Shown: positions 50,985-61,639 of the stretch, piece by piece | Layout of the letters: the number at the start of each line of letters is the position of its first letter | Numbering within the stretch: position 1 is the stretch's first letter | Assembly: GCA_023512835.1 (NCBI GenBank) | Contig: CM042087.1 | Span: forward strand, 17,268,853 to 17,332,852 | Source: Taxillus chinensis | Taxonomy: Eukaryota; Streptophyta; Magnoliopsida; Santalales; Loranthaceae | Length of the DNA: 64,000 bases | Reading direction: 5' to 3' | The notes under the pieces: generated by a model | The model's database searches: none | Told to the model about the DNA's origin: nothing | Seen by the model: only the letters and a program-made list of their open reading frames with translations | Made by a program: the position numbers and the translations under genes

Positions 50985-51560
50985 ATGGTAGGAGCAGTGA
51001 TATCAAGCCTCTACCAAAAGATGAAATTTGTAATGGTAGACCAACCCATTTGTGTCTCCGGAGAGATAAGTTTCCTTGTCACCAAACTGGCATCAGTCCT
51101 CTATATTGAAAACAATGAAGATGTACCAGAATGCTCATATTGGTCTTTTGAGATGGTGAATGTTGCTTCTGCCCCAAGTCATCATTTCTCGAGGAATGGT
51201 TGCAACCACCATGATCAAGCAAGGAATTCAGAAGCCACTAACCATCCGAGAAAATACTGAGAAGTTTGGGCTGGGCTATATGCCTACAAGAGCTGACAAA
51301 CAGAGGGAAGCCACCAAAAACAAAGAGATTAGAATGGAAAGGATATAGAAAAGGCCAGTGCAAGAAGAAAAGAGGAGCTTTCCCCCTTTACATGTTACAT
51401 TTCGGAGTAGAGGGTTTATCCACAAAAGTCAAACTGAAACTGGGATTGAGATTGTAGCTGCATTGGACACAGACGAGCATGCACTGAGCAAAATGGTTCT
51501 GGTGGTGCGAGAGGATCCCAACTAGCCATTGAACAATTATACCAGCCTAGACCTCCCCAT
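50985..51560 (+). pseudogene. Tat-D protease end and G-patch remnant
   Basis: It begins in the protease tail (YQKMKFVMVDQPICVSGEIS), then VPECSYWSFEMVNVASAP. The G-patch is cut: MIKQG is followed at once by IQKPL, so the central Gly-rich core seen in Tat-A is gone. In Tat-A short CAAGG repeats bracket the missing bases, suggesting slippage or microhomology-mediated loss. NTEKFGLGYMPTRADKQREA follows. Confidence 0.75.
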
Positions 51561-51832
51561 AATGTAATACCTGTAGGTCACTGGGACTTAATGTATTATA
51601 TAAAATGTATTTTGAGGCTATGAATATTTGTTTTTCCTAAAACCTTTCAAATAAAATGTGCTTTGAAATCTTTCATCAACACGATGCATTCCATTCAAGA
51701 CATGCATATCATATTTAGTTACCAACTTGTCATTCTGTTATAAGCAGGTATCACGATGTCAATGAAAACATAGTATGCGAAAGCGAAGCGAGATGCCCAA
51801 GGTTTGACCAAAGTCCAAATTGGGAGCATCCA

Positions 51833-52800
51833 GTGTTTGAAGCGGATAAGACTGAGGTAGAAGAGACACCTGAACTACTAGGAGAGATCATTCGACTATT
51901 GGAAAGGGACAATCCTTTATCCATTATAAGTGAAGACCCAGTAGAAACAGTGAATTTGGGGACGGCATCCGAACCAAAACAATTGAGGGTAGGGTCCTTA
52001 ATAGCTGTTGACATCAACAAGCAATTAATTGAGCTATTAAGGAGCTACATAAATGTTTTTGGATGGTCATATCAAGATATATATGACAGGATTAGACACA
52101 GGCATAGTGCATCATCAAATGGTATTGAAATACAATGCCTACTTATAATCAAAAAGTAATGGGATGTAGGTTTTCTAAGTGTCTCCCACTATCCAAAATG
52201 AGTGGCCAATGTCGTACCAGTACCAAAGAAAGGAGGCAAGGTCCGCATGTGTGTCGGTTATCGAGATTTAAACTGGGTTAGTCGGAAAGATAACTTCCTA
52301 CTTCCTCATATTGATACCCTAGTGGATAATATAACAAAACATGCTCTATTCTCATTCATGGATGGCTTCTCGAGCTATAATTAAATTCGTATGGCCTCAG
52401 AACACAAGGAGAGGACCACATTCACAACACTTTGGGCCATATTCTGTTTTAATGTGATGCCTTTTGGTCTGAAGAATGCAGGGGCAACCTATCAGCGAGC
52501 CATGATTACACTATTCCATCACAGCCAAATCGTGAAGCACTGAAGATCACATTGAAGTACTCCATAAGCTCTTCAATAGGCTACGGAAATATCAGCTCAA
52601 ATTGAACCCCAAAAAATGTACTTTCGGAGCTATGTCAGAAAAATTGTTGGGCTTCATCGTGAGCCAAAAGAGAGTGGAAATGGATCCAGATAAAGTTCAA
52701 GTTATACAAGAGATTCCCCACCGCGAACCATCAAAAAGGCCGAAGGATTCCTCGGGCAGTTCAATTACATTGCCTGATTCATTTCACAATTGATGGCCAC
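51833..52800 (+). pseudogene. Tat-D linker and reverse transcriptase lacking the catalytic box
   Basis: Linker at 51833-52030 (ELLGEIIRLLERDNPLSIIS), then RT pieces VPVPKKGGKVRMCVGYRDLN, HALFSFMDGFSSYN and, in another frame, GLKNAGATYQRAMITLFHH. Compared with Tat-A about 41 bases are missing at about 52520-52525, removing the whole YVDD catalytic box. The RT then continues as LKLNPKKCTFGAMSEKLLGF. It cannot be an active enzyme. Confidence 0.83.
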
Positions 52801-53590
52801 ATGTGAACCCATCTTCAAGGCTTTACGAAAGATTTACCCTGAAATTTGGAATGACAAGTGTCAAGAAGCCTTTGATAGGATCAAACAGTATTTGCCTAAT
52901 CCACTTGTTTTGGTCCCACCAGTACTAGATAGACCTCTGATCTTATACTTGATTGTTCGGGAGTCATCAATGGGTTGTGTCTTAGGGTAACAAGATTCTA
53001 CAGGCAAGAAGGAGCAGGTCATTTATTATGTAAGCAAGAAATTCACCATCAGTGAGGAGAACTATACCATATTGGACAAAACATGTTGCACCCTTGTCTG
53101 GACAACAAGAAGATTGAGGCAGTACACTCTTTATCATACTACATGGCTGATTTCCAAGCATGATCCGCTTAAATATCTCTTGGAAAAGCCATCCATTTCT
53201 GGAAGAATCGCTAAATGGAAGTTAATCCTATCGGAGTATGATATCATCTACATGCTTTAAAAAGCCATAAAAGGAAGCGCAATAGCTGATTACTTGGCAA
53301 ACAGAGCACTAAAAGACTATGAGCCGATGACTATAAGCTTTCCTGACGAGCATATCAACATCCTCACGACTGAAAGATTAGACATATGGACTATGTGGTT
53401 TAATGGAGCATCCAGTCTTTTGGGACACGGTGTTGGGGCTATTCTGATATCTCCAAAAGGCGAACATTTTCCGATGACAACAAAGTTAACCTTCCCTTGT
53501 ACCAACAATGTAGCAGAATACAAGGCCTACATGATGGGACTTCAAGAAGTGGTTAGCAAGGGAATCAAAAAATTTTGAGTGTTTGGGGAT
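52790..53590 (+). pseudogene. Tat-D RNase H and archaeal-type RNase H
   Basis: RNase H: PLILYLIVRESSMGCVLG, then LDKTCCTLVWTTRRLRQYTL-like sequence (53060-53260). Second RNase H: WTMWFNGASSLLGHGVGAIL, where the first catalytic Asp is Asn (FDGA to FNGA), and NNVAEYKAYMMGLQE, where the Glu of AEYEA is Lys. It ends at FGD, after which integrase sequence follows directly because about 0.8 kb is deleted. Confidence 0.83.
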
Positions 53591-54317
53591 TTTATGGTGC
53601 TTAAATTTTTGTGGAACAACATTATATGTCGATATGGGCTTCCTGAGAAGATTATAACGGATAATGCCGCCAATTTGAATAGTTGGATGATGGGTAAGCT
53701 GTGTGAAACATGCAAAATTCAACATGGCAACTCGACCCCCTATCGAACCAAGATGAACGGAGCAATTAAAGCAACCAATAAGAACATCAAAAACATTATC
53801 AGAAAGATGATTGAGACATACAAAGATTGGCATGAGAAGCTACCATTTGCTTTGCATGCTTATCGTACCTCAGTGCGCACATCAATTGAGGCAACTCCGT
53901 TTTCTTTGGTCAATGGTATGGAGGCAGTCTTACCTGTCGAAGTGGAGATACCTCCCCTCTAAGTCCTCAAAGATACGCAAATTGAAGAAGTAGAATGGGC
54001 CCAAAGCTGTTATGAGCAGTTGAACTTAATTGAAGGCAAACATTTGGTAGCTGTTTGCAGAAGACAACTATATCAACATAGAATGATGAAGAATTACAAT
54101 ACAAAGGTGAAGCCCAGAAGCTTTCAAGAGAGTGATCTTGTTCTCAAGAAAATCTTACATATTCAACATGACCATAGAGGCAAGTCGACTCCAATTATAA
54201 AGGCTCATATGTTGTGAAGAAACCATTCTCAGGAGGTGCATTGATGCTTGCTAAAATGGATGGAGATGAGCTTCCTAACCTAGTAAATAGTGATGCTGTC
54301 AAAAAGTTTCATGCTTA
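53579..54317 (+). pseudogene. Tat-D integrase, core second half and C-terminus
   Basis: The frame at 53579-53962 reads NIICRYGLPEKIITDNAANL, NSTPYRTKMNGAIKATNKNI and AYRTSVRTSIEATPFSLVNG. The catalytic Glu of the NGAVEA motif is Lys here. A stop at 53961 and the piece at 54020-54217 (VKPRSFQESDLVLKKILHIQ) follow. The zinc finger and first catalytic Asp are deleted. Confidence 0.83.
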
Positions 54318-55720
54318 ACTCTCATGTCAAAAAGTTTCACAGCTAAATACCCCCAACAAGATTCCTATTTTTGTATTGCCAATCTTGGAATTAGCAGACT
54401 TGATGAAAACCCAAAAGGGCACCAAGGGTAAAATACAAAGTTCCAGCAAAAGGCAAAGAAGAAAGCAAAGACGGACTTGGAGAAAACCCGAGAGGGCACC
54501 AAGGGTAAAATAGAAAGCCAAAAACAAATCCTGACGAGCAAAATCTGTCAGAATCTAGAATGGAACAAAACCACAAAAGAAAATGTGCGAAGCAATGATA
54601 AAAGAAGCGTTAGTTACAAACAATGGAAAACTTGGTCAAACCTTAGGCACACTCGAATCAAATTTGTACATTATGCTTTTAAAGACTTGTAATTCTGTTT
54701 ATAGGATGATAACAAGTGGCATTTTATATGATATAAGTATGTTTTTGGAATTTGTAATAGCCCAAGTCCCAGTAGCAAGATATTGTTCGGTTAAGGGCCC
54801 AAGCCGAATCTCCGATTTTGTTCTTGGTCGTGCTACACAGGCACCCCAAAAGGCATCGTGCCAAGAGAGGTCTCCACGCCCTCTTAAGAGGCACGCTTTG
54901 TTCTCCTCCCCAGACGATGTGGGACTTGTAAAGTCCTCAGACTCTATAGAATTAAACCAACAAAATCCATTTCGTCCCTCAATCATGTTTTATTAGCTTT
55001 ATGTCATACAATTAAGTAGAATACATGAATTCCCAGTAGGCTCCTTTGGCATTGCCTTATGAGCAGGGTCAAGTGAAGGTAATGAAGAACCTTAATCCAA
55101 TTAAACAAATTGTTCAATAAAGGCCAAACTCTGGAGGTTAGACCCCTCAAGGCATAACAAGAACCCTAGTCCAATTGAATGAAACCCCAAAAGATCAATC
55201 TTATCCAAAACCTCAAAATCATGGAGTACCAATACCTCCAGCCCATGCCCAAGTCAAAGCTCCTAACACAGCGAAGCTAAGTCAAACAAACCCTCCATCC
55301 ACAAAGAGAGAGAGCTCCCTAACAAGATGGAAAGGTCTCCTTAGCCAAGGAAAAAAGAGTTCCTCAGAAAATTGAATGTTAGCCGAACCCTCCAGTAGCA
55401 TTGAGATACATCCCCAACCCTCGCATACATCACATTGCATTCCATGCACCATTTTCATACATGCATCATTTTTTGCAATTTCAGGAAATTAATGCCTCTA
55501 AAGATCCCAAGAGAATATCCTCAGCAAGCTTGCCATCAAGCCCGAAAAGTCTCCTTTGATTAACTTTACAAGTCTTTCTTTGTAGTCTCCCCAAGCTCTA
55601 AAATCACCCTTTCGATACTTGACCAACTTCCTCTCTTTTCAGGTCACCTCATAGAGCGATCTCCTTGAGTGAACTTATAGAGGGAGCCTAAATTAAAGCA
55701 ATCATTGACATTTTCCCAGG
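54318..55720 (+). other. Tat-D 3' non-coding region
   Basis: Collinear with positions 1194 back to 1 of Tat-A in inverted orientation, including the AAAACCCAAAAGGGCACCAA repeat at about 54408-54510. It contains the TRIM-like insertion at 54753-54948. No gene was recognised. Confidence 0.65.
54753..54948. mobile_element. TRIM-like solo LTR (196 bp)
   Basis: It begins TGTAATAGCCCAAGTCCC and contains AGCAAGATATTG and CGATGTGGGACTT, motifs I associate with small plant LTRs of TRIM elements. It is flanked by GAATT on both sides (54748-54752 and 54949-54953). The Tat-A counterpart near 800 has no such insert. It ends CTATA where CA would be expected, so one terminal base may have mutated. Confidence 0.65.
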
Positions 55721-56680
55721 CCCCAGATGCCTCTTCTTGTTGGCCCTAGATGCCATTGCAGTTTCTTTCGGCCCTAGATGCCTTTTCAGATTCCTTTCCA
55801 AGCCAAAGATGCTTTTTCAAATCCTATTGGGTCAAGATGTCATTCCAATTCCCTGGCTCTAGATTCCTTGACTGACCCCTAGATGCCTTTTCAGTTCATG
55901 TCGGCCTTAGACGCCTCGTCAAAAACTTTGTCACTCCTATCGGCCCTAGATGCCATTTCAATTCTTGTTGGCCCAAGATGATATTTTCATTCTTGTTGGC
56001 CCAAGATGCCTTTTCAATTCCCATTGGCCAAAGATGCCATTCCTATTGGCCTAAGATGCCATTTCCATCCCTGTTGGCCCAAGATGTCTTTTCAATTCCT
56101 GTTGGCCCAAAATGTCTTTTCAATTCCTGTTGGCCCAAGATGCCTTTTTATTCCCCGTTGGCCTTACATGTCTTTTCAATTCATGTCGACCCAAGATGCC
56201 TTTTCAATTTCTGTTGTCCCAAGATGCCTTTCCAATTCTTGTTAGCCCAAGATGCCATTTTCCATCCCTATTGGCCCAAGATGCCTTTTCAATTCATGTT
56301 GGCTCAAGATGCCATTTCAATTCCTGTTGGCCCAAGATGCCTTTTCAACTCTTGTTGGCCCAAGATGCCTTTTTAATCCCTGTTGGCCCTAGATGCCTTT
56401 TTAATCCCTGTTGGCCCTAGATGCCTTTTTAATTCATTTTGGCCCAAAATGGCATTTCAATTCCTATTGGCCCTAGATGCCTTTTTAATTCATGTCGGCC
56501 CAAGATGCCTTTTCAATTCCTATTGGCCCAAGATCCATTTTCAATTCTTGTGGCCCTAGATGCCTTTTCAACTCCTGTTGGCCCAAGATGCCTATTTAAT
56601 CCCTGTTGGCCCTATTTGCCTTTTCAATTCCTGTCAGCCCTAGATGCCATTTCAATGAGATTCCTTTTCCACTTCGGCTA
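55720..56680 (+). repeat. 28-bp tandem array in Tat-D 3' region
   Basis: More than twenty-five degenerate copies of a unit such as TTGGCCCAAGATGCCTTTTC followed by AATTCCTG. TTGGCCC starts at 56074, 56102 and 56130, a spacing of exactly 28; other spacings vary slightly. Tandem repeats in the 3' region are reported for Tat/Ogre elements. Long frames through it are repeat artefacts. Confidence 0.9.
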
Positions 56681-56865
56681 GGCTTAGATGCCTTGGCAAA
56701 TTTTCTCAATTCCCACTGACCTCAAATACCTCTTCATATTCTTGGGGACAGACCTAACTATAGCTTCCTACACTGCTTCCGCAATAGGTAAGTCAGGTAA
56801 GTACTCCAACCCATCCAAAATGATTCCCTTTTATCTTTGTACACTGTTGTATACAAACAATGCAC

Positions 56866-56878
56866 AAAGAGGGGCAGC
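56866..56878 (+). promoter_or_regulatory. Tat-D polypurine tract
   Basis: AAAGAGGGGCAGC directly precedes the 3' LTR start TGTTGGACCC, fixing the plus orientation. Confidence 0.85.
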
Positions 56879-58355
56879 TGTTGGACCCTATTTTGTCCGG
56901 GTTTGACATATTAACCCCATTTTATATATTTTCCTATACGATATATCTTGTTGGGCTGGTCCCTAAAGATCCCCCACTACCAAGGAGTTAGTCCTAGGGT
57001 TAAAGTTGATATTAAACCCCAATTTGCGTGAGATGGATACATTGTGACAGAAACAAGGAAGCCCAAAATTGAGAACCTCTACTACAAGACATTGAAGAGC
57101 CCCAAGGCTAACATCAAGTGACAGAGAATGAAATTTGGAGACTAACGCATATAACCTTGTTCAATTCTGACTTAAAACGAAGAAGTTATGGCTAAAATAA
57201 TTTTCATTGGAAAAAGTCAAACTTGCCAAAAAACGGTCAATGCCCCTGATTAAACGGCCGGAAAATGTGACCATGCAAAATTCTACAAAATGACTATTTA
57301 AGCGAATATGAGGCTTCCCAAACTATCCTCAAAAGTTCGCCCATTTTGGCATTTTGGGTGGGGGTAAAAGGGTAATTAAAAACACTAGGCTTGAAGACTC
57401 GAAGACCCGAAGTCTTCGACCATTGACCTTCAAGTCTTCACTGGTTGACCTCCGAGTCTTCGACTTTCAAACCTAACCCGTAGTCTTTGATCTTCAAAGT
57501 TTGACCTTCGACCCTTCGACCTTCAACCTCCGACCCTCGACCTACGACCCTTCGACCCATTGACTATTAACCTTCGACCTGTTGACCTTCGACTTTCAAC
57601 CCACTGACCTTTGACCATGCCAACACTTCGACCTGCTGACACATCGACCCTTGGACTTTCTCTATTTAGTCTTATTTTCTGCGGGCTCTTTCCTGTGTAG
57701 TCACGAGATGCGTTTTTATTAGCTAGCCATTTATCAGAGATGCTTTTCAACGCATGTCGATCACATTTGTCAACAAAAAACCAAAAAAGAGCAATCATAG
57801 GTCGCCAATCCACCCGATAAAACATGGAATCTGGAAATAAAAATACTGACATCAATAATACAGCATTAAATGCTGCAGTCAATGCAATATAGCCAAACCC
57901 TTTAAATCAAGTCTTCTGTCCACGCGAAAGGAAAAAAAAGAAGAGGAGGGAACACCGAAACGAACAGAAAAACAGAGAAAACTGTTGCCACTCTCTCTCT
58001 CTTATGCCCAGTTCATCCCTCCCATTATTTTCTCCATTGTTTTTTAATTCCCTGTTCAAAACATCCAGACTTTATTCTTTCCTTTCTTCTTATTTCAAAT
58101 CCCATGAATTTTCTCCATTACATTTCCAGAGAATTGTGCAAGAAAAAAAAGAGAGAGAAACAGGTTCATTTCTCGTTCTGGTTCGCGGCAGCCAATCTCT
58201 GGCCCAATTCCAACTGACCAGCCTTTGAAGTCTCACCCTCAAAGACTTATTTGCAATTCCAACTACAACCAACATTAGTATTTGCAGTTCCAGCCAATGT
58301 TGGTGCCACTGAAGTCAAGAAGAATCACAACATCGCCTAAGCTCAAGCCAAAGTC

Positions 58356-58357
58356 GA

Positions 58358-58401
<44 letters not shown>
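58356..58401. repeat. (ATT)n microsatellite
   Basis: An uninterrupted run of about fifteen TTA/ATT triplets inside the Tat-D 3' LTR. Confidence 0.95.
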
Positions 58402-58403
<2 letters not shown>

Positions 58404-59295
58404 TGTCATCTTAATTTATTCTTATCCCTTGTGTTGTGATTTTTTTCTTGCTATTAATTTCGTTTGATTGTCTCGTTCATTGTTTTCATTGTTCTATTGT
58501 TATTTTTTCCACTTAATTAAAGTTCTAATATGTTATAACCAATAGTAGAAAAAGGAAAAAAGAGAGAAAACAAAAAGAGAGACATGAAAAAAAAAGAGGG
58601 AGTGAATTTTTATTTTATTTGTAGATGTCACTATCCCACACACAATATTTATTTTGATAAGTATTTGTTATTAATGTTTCATTAGCCTAAAAACAAAACA
58701 AAAAAACAAAAAGGGATAATAACAAAAAAGATATTTTCAAACAAAACCAAAAATAAACAAAAAACAAAATAAAACCTTTAGGATTCCCTTAGAAATTGAG
58801 GGTAAATCAAATTTAATCATAACTTTGATAAATAACTTAGCTAAATGAAAACATAAACTTTTTAGGAAAATAATAGTGCCTTAACCTAGTCAAAACAGTG
58901 ACAATAAATATCTCCTCCTCCTAAGATGGATACCAAAAGGGCATTGTAGGGGTACTAATCCTTCCTTACACGTAACCAACTCCTGAACCCTTCTCGGAAA
59001 ACGTAGACCACTTCTTAACTACTCAAGGTAGAGGGTATCTAATCGGGGGGATTTATACCCCCTTTTTAGGGCCATTTTTGGTACATTTTCATACTCTTTT
59101 GCTTCATTTATTGCCCAATTGTGCTACATTATCATATTTTCATGGCCTAACCGGGAAAAGAGGATTTCTTGTAGTTTTTGTGGTATTTTTGCTATATTTC
59201 TTACAGGAATTCAACAATCAAGGAAGAATTCACCAAATCCACATAAGGAAGAAAGAATCCCAAAGACCTAAAGATCACGACGCCCAAATCTTAAG

Positions 59296-59556
59296 TTGGT
59301 CGGGTGAAGGTTGGGTAAAGCCCATACTTCATGGAAGGCTTCTCAGAGACGTATTGAATAGTTTCTCCTTCTGGTCGGGTGAAATCTGAGGTCGTTTAGA
59401 GGTGGTCGGGTGAAGGACCCTTCACCCGACCTGGTTGGGTGAAGCTTATTTTGCATATTCAGACTCTCCAAGCATCATGGAACATTACTTCCTTCTGGTC
59501 GGGTGAAGTTTGAAGACCCTACATGGTGATCAGGTGAAGATTTCTTCACTCGACCA
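59296..59556. repeat. Direct and inverted GGTCGGGTGAAG repeats in LTR-Y
   Basis: The core GGTCGGGTGAA occurs at about 59300, 59372, 59403 and 59499, with variants at 59444 and 59527. Inverted forms (CTTCACCCGACC at about 59420, CTTCACTCGACC at about 59544) let the RNA or single strand fold into hairpins. The position is well upstream of the TATA box. Confidence 0.75.
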
Positions 59557-59870
59557 AGCTCAGATTTTGGCGATTAACCCCTTATTTTTGCAGCATACTT
59601 ATTCCCTTCTGGACCAAAGTCATTTGATCAAAAGACGAGCACCAAACACTCCAGTCAAAGAAGAATTAATTGAAGAAATTCAAATGGGTGCTTTGTATTT
59701 GGATTGAGGTCTTTATGGGGTTTAAGAGAGGGATTTATCTCATTTTCAAATTCCAAAATAAGGGGAGTTACAAAAGAATTAAGAGAGGCTAATTATTTGG
59801 AGGAATTATGAGGAATAATGGGATATTCAAATTCAAAAATTCAAATTTCTCTTGGGAGGCTATAAAAGGG

Positions 59871-59878
59871 GAGCTGAT
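59871..59878 (+). promoter_or_regulatory. LTR-Y TATA box
   Basis: TATAAAAG in the context GGAGGCTATAAAAGGGGAGC, a strong plant TATA match inside the solo LTR. Confidence 0.6.
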
Positions 59879-60938
59879 CTTTTATTGTAAATCATCCATC
59901 AATGAACTCATCATCCAATTCTCTTCCATCCTATAATTCCATTCCTCACCTAGAGTAGAGAAAGGAAGAGAGAAGAAGGTTTGGGATATCTCTTGGAGTT
60001 GAAGACAATCTGCTGGGAAAAGAAGATCAACCTTGGAATTCTTGGTCTAAATAGGCAAGCTTTTCTTTTGGTTTTTCTATTCCATGTTTTGTAATTTTGT
60101 TGTTTTCAATCTAACTATGGAAGCTTAAAACCCTTGACTGGGGTTAGGATAGAGTTTGATGTAATAAATTAATTTGTAATGTTTTAGTTTAATCTTTTTC
60201 ACCTTGTGAGTATTTATTGGATATCTTGGGTTTAAATATAAAATGGATTCTGGCCATTTCATTTTATCATATTAGGTATTTATGTGAAGGATTGGAAAAT
60301 GAAGCATAAGTACTGGAAAAATTAGGATATTCAAACTAGGGATTACATGACATACGGCAGCGAGTGTAAACCTAGGATACCAAGTTAAGAGTGGGTGCGA
60401 TGCCAACTCTAAACTAAACAACCCAAATCTTAAAGGGTCACCCGTCCCCCATGCTAGGGTGTACACAGAATTACTGCACTTGGAAAAGGTTAATTCATGC
60501 ATTAGAGGTTGGGTATTAAATGTTATCACAAGTAAAGAATTAGGTTGAACTAAGACATATTCTTGGGAAAAATATATCAAATGAAATCTTAACTCCAATC
60601 ACCTTTATCAATCGAACTTATCTCTACTTTAGAAAGCATTTTTCCATATCTCACAATTCTTCAAATCAAATTATTTAAATTCAGTTCTATTTTTAATATA
60701 TTTTCACTCAAAAATCCCTTTATAAGCTAGTTAAAAATTCCCAATTCTACATCCTTCCCTTGGGTATGATATTCGGACTTAAAATCCACTTTATTACTTG
60801 TCACAATTTGTATACTTGCAAATTGCCGATCAGTATCCAACTGTACCCCAAAAACAATTGGGCCCGACTCTAAATTTCTCACCATTGGTTAAGTTTGAGT
60901 ACACCCCAAATGGGCCCAGACGAAAACCGGTGATGACA

Positions 60939-61324
60939 GTGACAAGGGCAAGACCCTACTGTATTAAAAGCATATAGTGGATTGGACTTAGTGTAGGTAC
61001 ATCCTCGCCACCGTAGAGTAAATCAAATTGATCGAACCACGTAGATCATGTGTCTTTGTCTTTCATTTCTCATACACACCTACTGTTCACTTGATCTTGC
61101 ACAAAACATGAAATTACCATCCAAATAACAACCATATCTGTAAGAATATCTCTGATAAGTAAACTACTCCTTAAATCTATTGAACAAGTTTTAAATATAG
61201 AAATTCACCCTCTTTTTGTATACACACGCATACACCTATACGATCTTGTTTGGATTTTGGGAATATCAGTCATTTTAATTAAATATAATGTCGAAATCCG
61301 TCAGTCTACTAACATGGCATTACG
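60939..61324. other. Unassigned sequence, possibly an old LTR end
   Basis: About 385 bases without a frame. The motif ACCACGTAGATCATGTGTCTTTG at 61038-61060 recalls the transcribed end of some copia LTRs, but I could not find a partner copy in the window. Otherwise nothing recognised. Confidence 0.3.
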
Positions 61325-61639
61325 AAATCCATTTTGACCAGGCCCGATCGCAACCAAACTCAGCAAAGAAATCCAAAATGGAGGCCCACTTCTAAAGGAT
61401 CTTAAAATGGCTCAAGACCGGTCCTACGCGATATAAAACAAAATTTGGAGCATTGTGGTCAAATTCAGATCATTAGAGTCAAATCTAGAGCATCATCCTT
61501 ATACCGAAACTTCAATGACCCAGAGTAAGGAATCCGAGCCTTCCACTGATTCAGAATAAGGATCCTTAACATGGAATAAGGAATCCGGGCTACTCCTAAG
61601 CCCAGAATAAGGAGCTTTAGCACAGAGTAAAGAATCCGA
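61325..61639 (+). mobile_element. Tat-C-type LTR fragment, inverted copy
   Basis: It matches about 50570-50940 in opposite orientation, including GATCGCAACCAAACTC and two to three units of the 51-bp repeat (61500-61639). It is truncated on the left and cut by Tekay-C on the right. Confidence 0.65.

Larger units (their letters stand above)
59040..60832 (+). mobile_element. LTR-Y: solo LTR inserted in Tat-D LTR
   Basis: 1793 bp flanked by GTATC at 59035-59039 and 60833-60837. The ends are TAATCGG and CCGATCA, inverted except for one base, so the original start was probably TGATCGG. A TATA box is at 59871-59878 (GGCTATAAAAGGGG). It holds no gene. Comparison with the Tat-A LTR (GGGTATCCAACTGTACCCC at about 34050-34070, inverted) gives the empty site. 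The family is unknown to me. Confidence 0.85.
50953..60938 (+). mobile_element. Tat-D: degenerate plus-strand Tat element
   Basis: It starts inside the protease (counterpart of Tat-A about 5480) and continues through G-patch, RT, RNase H, archaeal RNase H and integrase remnants to 54317. A long 3' region with a 28-bp array, a polypurine tract at 56866-56878 and a 3' LTR (56879-60938) follow. gag, ORF1 and the 5' LTR are missing. Key domains have internal deletions. Confidence 0.85.
56879..60938 (+). repeat. Tat-D 3' LTR, interrupted by LTR-Y
   Basis: It starts TGTTGGACCC and ends GGTGATGACA, the same termini as the Tat-A LTR. Without LTR-Y it is about 2.26 kb, shorter than the 3.18 kb of Tat-A. 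The middle contains a CTTCGACC-rich stretch (57390-57660) and an ATT microsatellite at about 58356-58401. The window continues with GTGAC at 60939-60943, but the matching 5' duplication is not visible. Confidence 0.85.

Noticed and set aside
55720..56680. 28-bp repeats as a CRISPR array
   Set aside because: Repeats abut each other with no spacers and are degenerate.
55978..56681. Long plus-strand open frames with repeated PVGPRCLFNSCWPKM-like residues
   Set aside because: They are translations of the 28-bp tandem array; no start context, no family, and parallel frames are equally open.
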